Part shown: positions 61,994 through 64,000 of the stretch, piece after piece
Layout of the letters: every line of letters begins with the position of its first letter
Position numbering within the stretch: the first letter of the stretch is position 1
Source of the DNA: Dirofilaria immitis
Lineage: Eukaryota > Nematoda > Chromadorea > Rhabditida > Onchocercidae
Reading direction: 5' to 3'
Assembly (NCBI GenBank): GCA_024305405.1
Contig: JAKNDB010000103.1
Location: 2,108,001 to 2,172,000 of the forward strand
Length of the DNA: 64,000 bases
Translations under genes and position numbers: made by a program
Notes under the pieces: generated by a model
The model's database searches: none
What the model saw: only the letters and a program-made list of their open reading frames with translations
What the model was told of the DNA's origin: nothing

Positions 61994-64000
61994 TATCATC
62001 TTTGCTCTCGATCTTGACCTTCAATTTCTTTAGGACAATTCGATTATCCTTTTAATATTAACTAATTTCTAACTCATTTAAAGTTAGATGATATAATGAA
62101 ATTAAAAAAATTTGGTAGACAGAATTGTCATGAATGAATTATGTGAGGCAATAAATCTAAACGATTTAAAATTGTTATAAATGAATTATTCTACAGCAAT
62201 GAATATAAAAAGCTCAGGCTAAACTAAAGAATATTTAATGATTTGATAAAGGACATCTCGATCAATCTTACTGATTAATTCTTAATCACTTAGACTTTAA
62301 GACTGTCATGGGTGAGTTATGCGAAACAATTATTTAAAAAAATTTAGTCAATTTGTTATAAATGAGTTCATTTGAAACAATTAATTAAAATGGTCGAGAA
62401 TTGTCAGTATTGAATTGTGAAAAATAATAAGTTTAAAAAAATTTAGGTTAAATTCGGAAAATATCAGATGTTATTTAGAAAAGGAATTAGTAGAAATTTG
62501 AAGTGTTTTTTTCCCGTTGAGAAAGAAAAAACAAGGAAGCAATGAATTTTAAAATTTAATTTATTTATGATTATCATTTAATCGTTAAGCTGAAATGCTG
62601 TTGTTAAGAAAAAATTTTTAACTATTTTTATTGTTTTCTTTTACTCAAAAAGTATTATACAATAAATTCTTCAGTACAGATAAGCATGAAATTAGATATT
62701 CAAATCAGTAAAACAGATCGATCTAATTTCAGAGAAGCAAAATTATGTTCTGTTAATTGATTATGTTTAAATTTTCAGCATGAAAAGTTTTTAGCAATTT
62801 AAAATTTGATAAAATTTTGAATGCATCTTTCCGGAGATATCATCAAAAATGAAAAGATAATGATATCTTTTAAATGAAATTCAATTTTGGAAAAATAAAA
62901 TTCAAAAAAGTTACGTTGTAGAAAAAATCTTTACTGTCGAAAATTTAAATAGTCTTAGCAAAGAAATAATCTAAATTTTTACATATTATCGATTTCAGTT
63001 CATAAAAATACACAATTACATCATTCACCAATTTTTTTTGTTGCAAGCAACTGATAAGTTGCGAAGTTTGACGTGATGTATTACAGAAATGTTTATTATT
63101 GACGGAAAGAAGAATAGTTTGAGAATTCGTAAATAAGCAGCTGATAATGGATTGATAATAAATGATATAATTTTGAAAGGGCATAAATTTAGTTATTTGC
63201 TGAATAGACCTATCATAAAAGTAAATTTCCCAAGTGAAACAAAGAATTAAAATTGAAATTTAGGATAGGAAAAAAACGATCCCTTACTCTGATCATATGC
63301 AAAAAAAAAATCATAAATGAAGGAATGTCTTTTTCAGAAAACTTTTCGTTTTACGCCTCTCAAGCCATTTTCTTCGCTTCTATTTTACTTCAAGGACATT
63401 TTCCTTCTTGATCATCAATAATTTCATATTGAAAATTCAATTACATCTTGTGATAAATTGAATAAAATTAACTAATCACATCATTATACAATATAATATA
63501 CATATATGAACTTTATAAATTCCTATCCTTTGAAAAATTCGCAAAATTTAAATAAATTAGAAAAAAATCATATATAAGTTTTTAAAAAGGTTCCTTAAAG
63601 TCTATCAAAAATGTTAATGTAAAAATAATCATAAAAAGAATTGAAAGAAAAAACAATGAACAAATTATTTTTAACTAATTGATAAAAGTTTAAAAAATTG
63701 CAACATATATCATTATTTATCAATTAAAATAGATAAAAAAATCGATCATAATTTTATTCATCATAAAACAATTAATGATCATTTTGATTATTGCATGAAA
63801 ATATTTTTATAAAAAAAAAAAAACAGGAAACGAAATCAATTATTTGAAATAGTTTAAATTCATTCGTTTCATTGATCAGATTTGCGTAAATTAATTTTTT
63901 TTTTTAATTACAAAATGAAAAGGAAAAAAAGAAAGAGAAATTATAGAATTGAAAAGGAAGAAAGGAAGAAAAAGGAAGAAAGGATACCATTTTTATGCAT

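Larger units (their letters stand above)
58827..64000. other. Intergenic, mostly empty
   Basis: A+T-rich with poly-A tracts. Contains short CATT and ATC repeats (59806-59885), a perfect hairpin (60140-60175) and a G+C-richer patch with a small ORF (61841-61993). No gene could be supported by splice structure or family motifs. Confidence 0.5.

Noticed and set aside
1..64000. CRISPR array, prokaryotic operons, rRNA genes
   Set aside because: Repeats present are tandem satellites or duplications without spacers; no such genes were seen.

Overview
The window reads as nuclear DNA of a parasitic nematode, most likely a spirurid/filarial worm. It is very A+T-rich (about 70% by eye). Its genes are broken into many short exons with GT-AG introns from about 50 bp to over 2.5 kb. 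Several start codons lie a few bases downstream of lone TTTCAG/TTTTAG acceptors, as expected for spliced-leader trans-splicing. The exon-assembled proteins resemble C. elegans-type orthologues. I saw no bacterial operon, CRISPR array, rRNA or tRNA gene.

Layout. 1-5200 has no convincing gene; it holds tandem repeats and a foldback (long inverted repeat) element at about 2963-3885. 5225-7087 (-) looks like a badly interrupted, unrecognised gene. 8378-10605 (-) is FITM2. 11220-11282 (-) is an orphan terminal exon. 11984-13444 (-) is an unassigned multi-pass membrane protein, and 13638-14175 (-) a small unassigned gene. On the + strand follow KGD4/MRPS36 (16088-17390), NDUFA9 (18485-21610) and the 20-exon tubulin deglutamylase ccpp-1 (23182-34625). 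The Rx-class homeobox gene ceh-8 is at 37169-41770 (+). Glycine cleavage H protein is at 46995-48450 (-). ALG10 (50009-52113, +) and chondroitin synthase sqv-5 (52977-58774, -) converge. 58827-64000 has repeats, a perfect hairpin and one small ORF but no clear gene.

Functions. Three genes are mitochondrial: KGD4 (2-oxoglutarate dehydrogenase complex), NDUFA9 (complex I) and GCSH (glycine cleavage). KGD4 and NDUFA9 lie head-to-tail, possibly an operon. ALG10 and SQV-5 act in N-glycan precursor and chondroitin synthesis respectively. FITM2 serves ER lipid-droplet biogenesis. CCPP-1 trims polyglutamate from tubulin, and CEH-8 is a neural transcription factor.

The most important observation for a user is systematic. 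Six conserved genes together carry thirteen inferred single-base indels, nearly all in short homopolymers. Each breaks the reading frame inside an otherwise intact exon, and in each case the exon length is wrong modulo 3 by exactly the amount needed. This is the signature of uncorrected sequencing error rather than gene death, so automatic gene calls here will be fragmented. I did not find a novel biological system.
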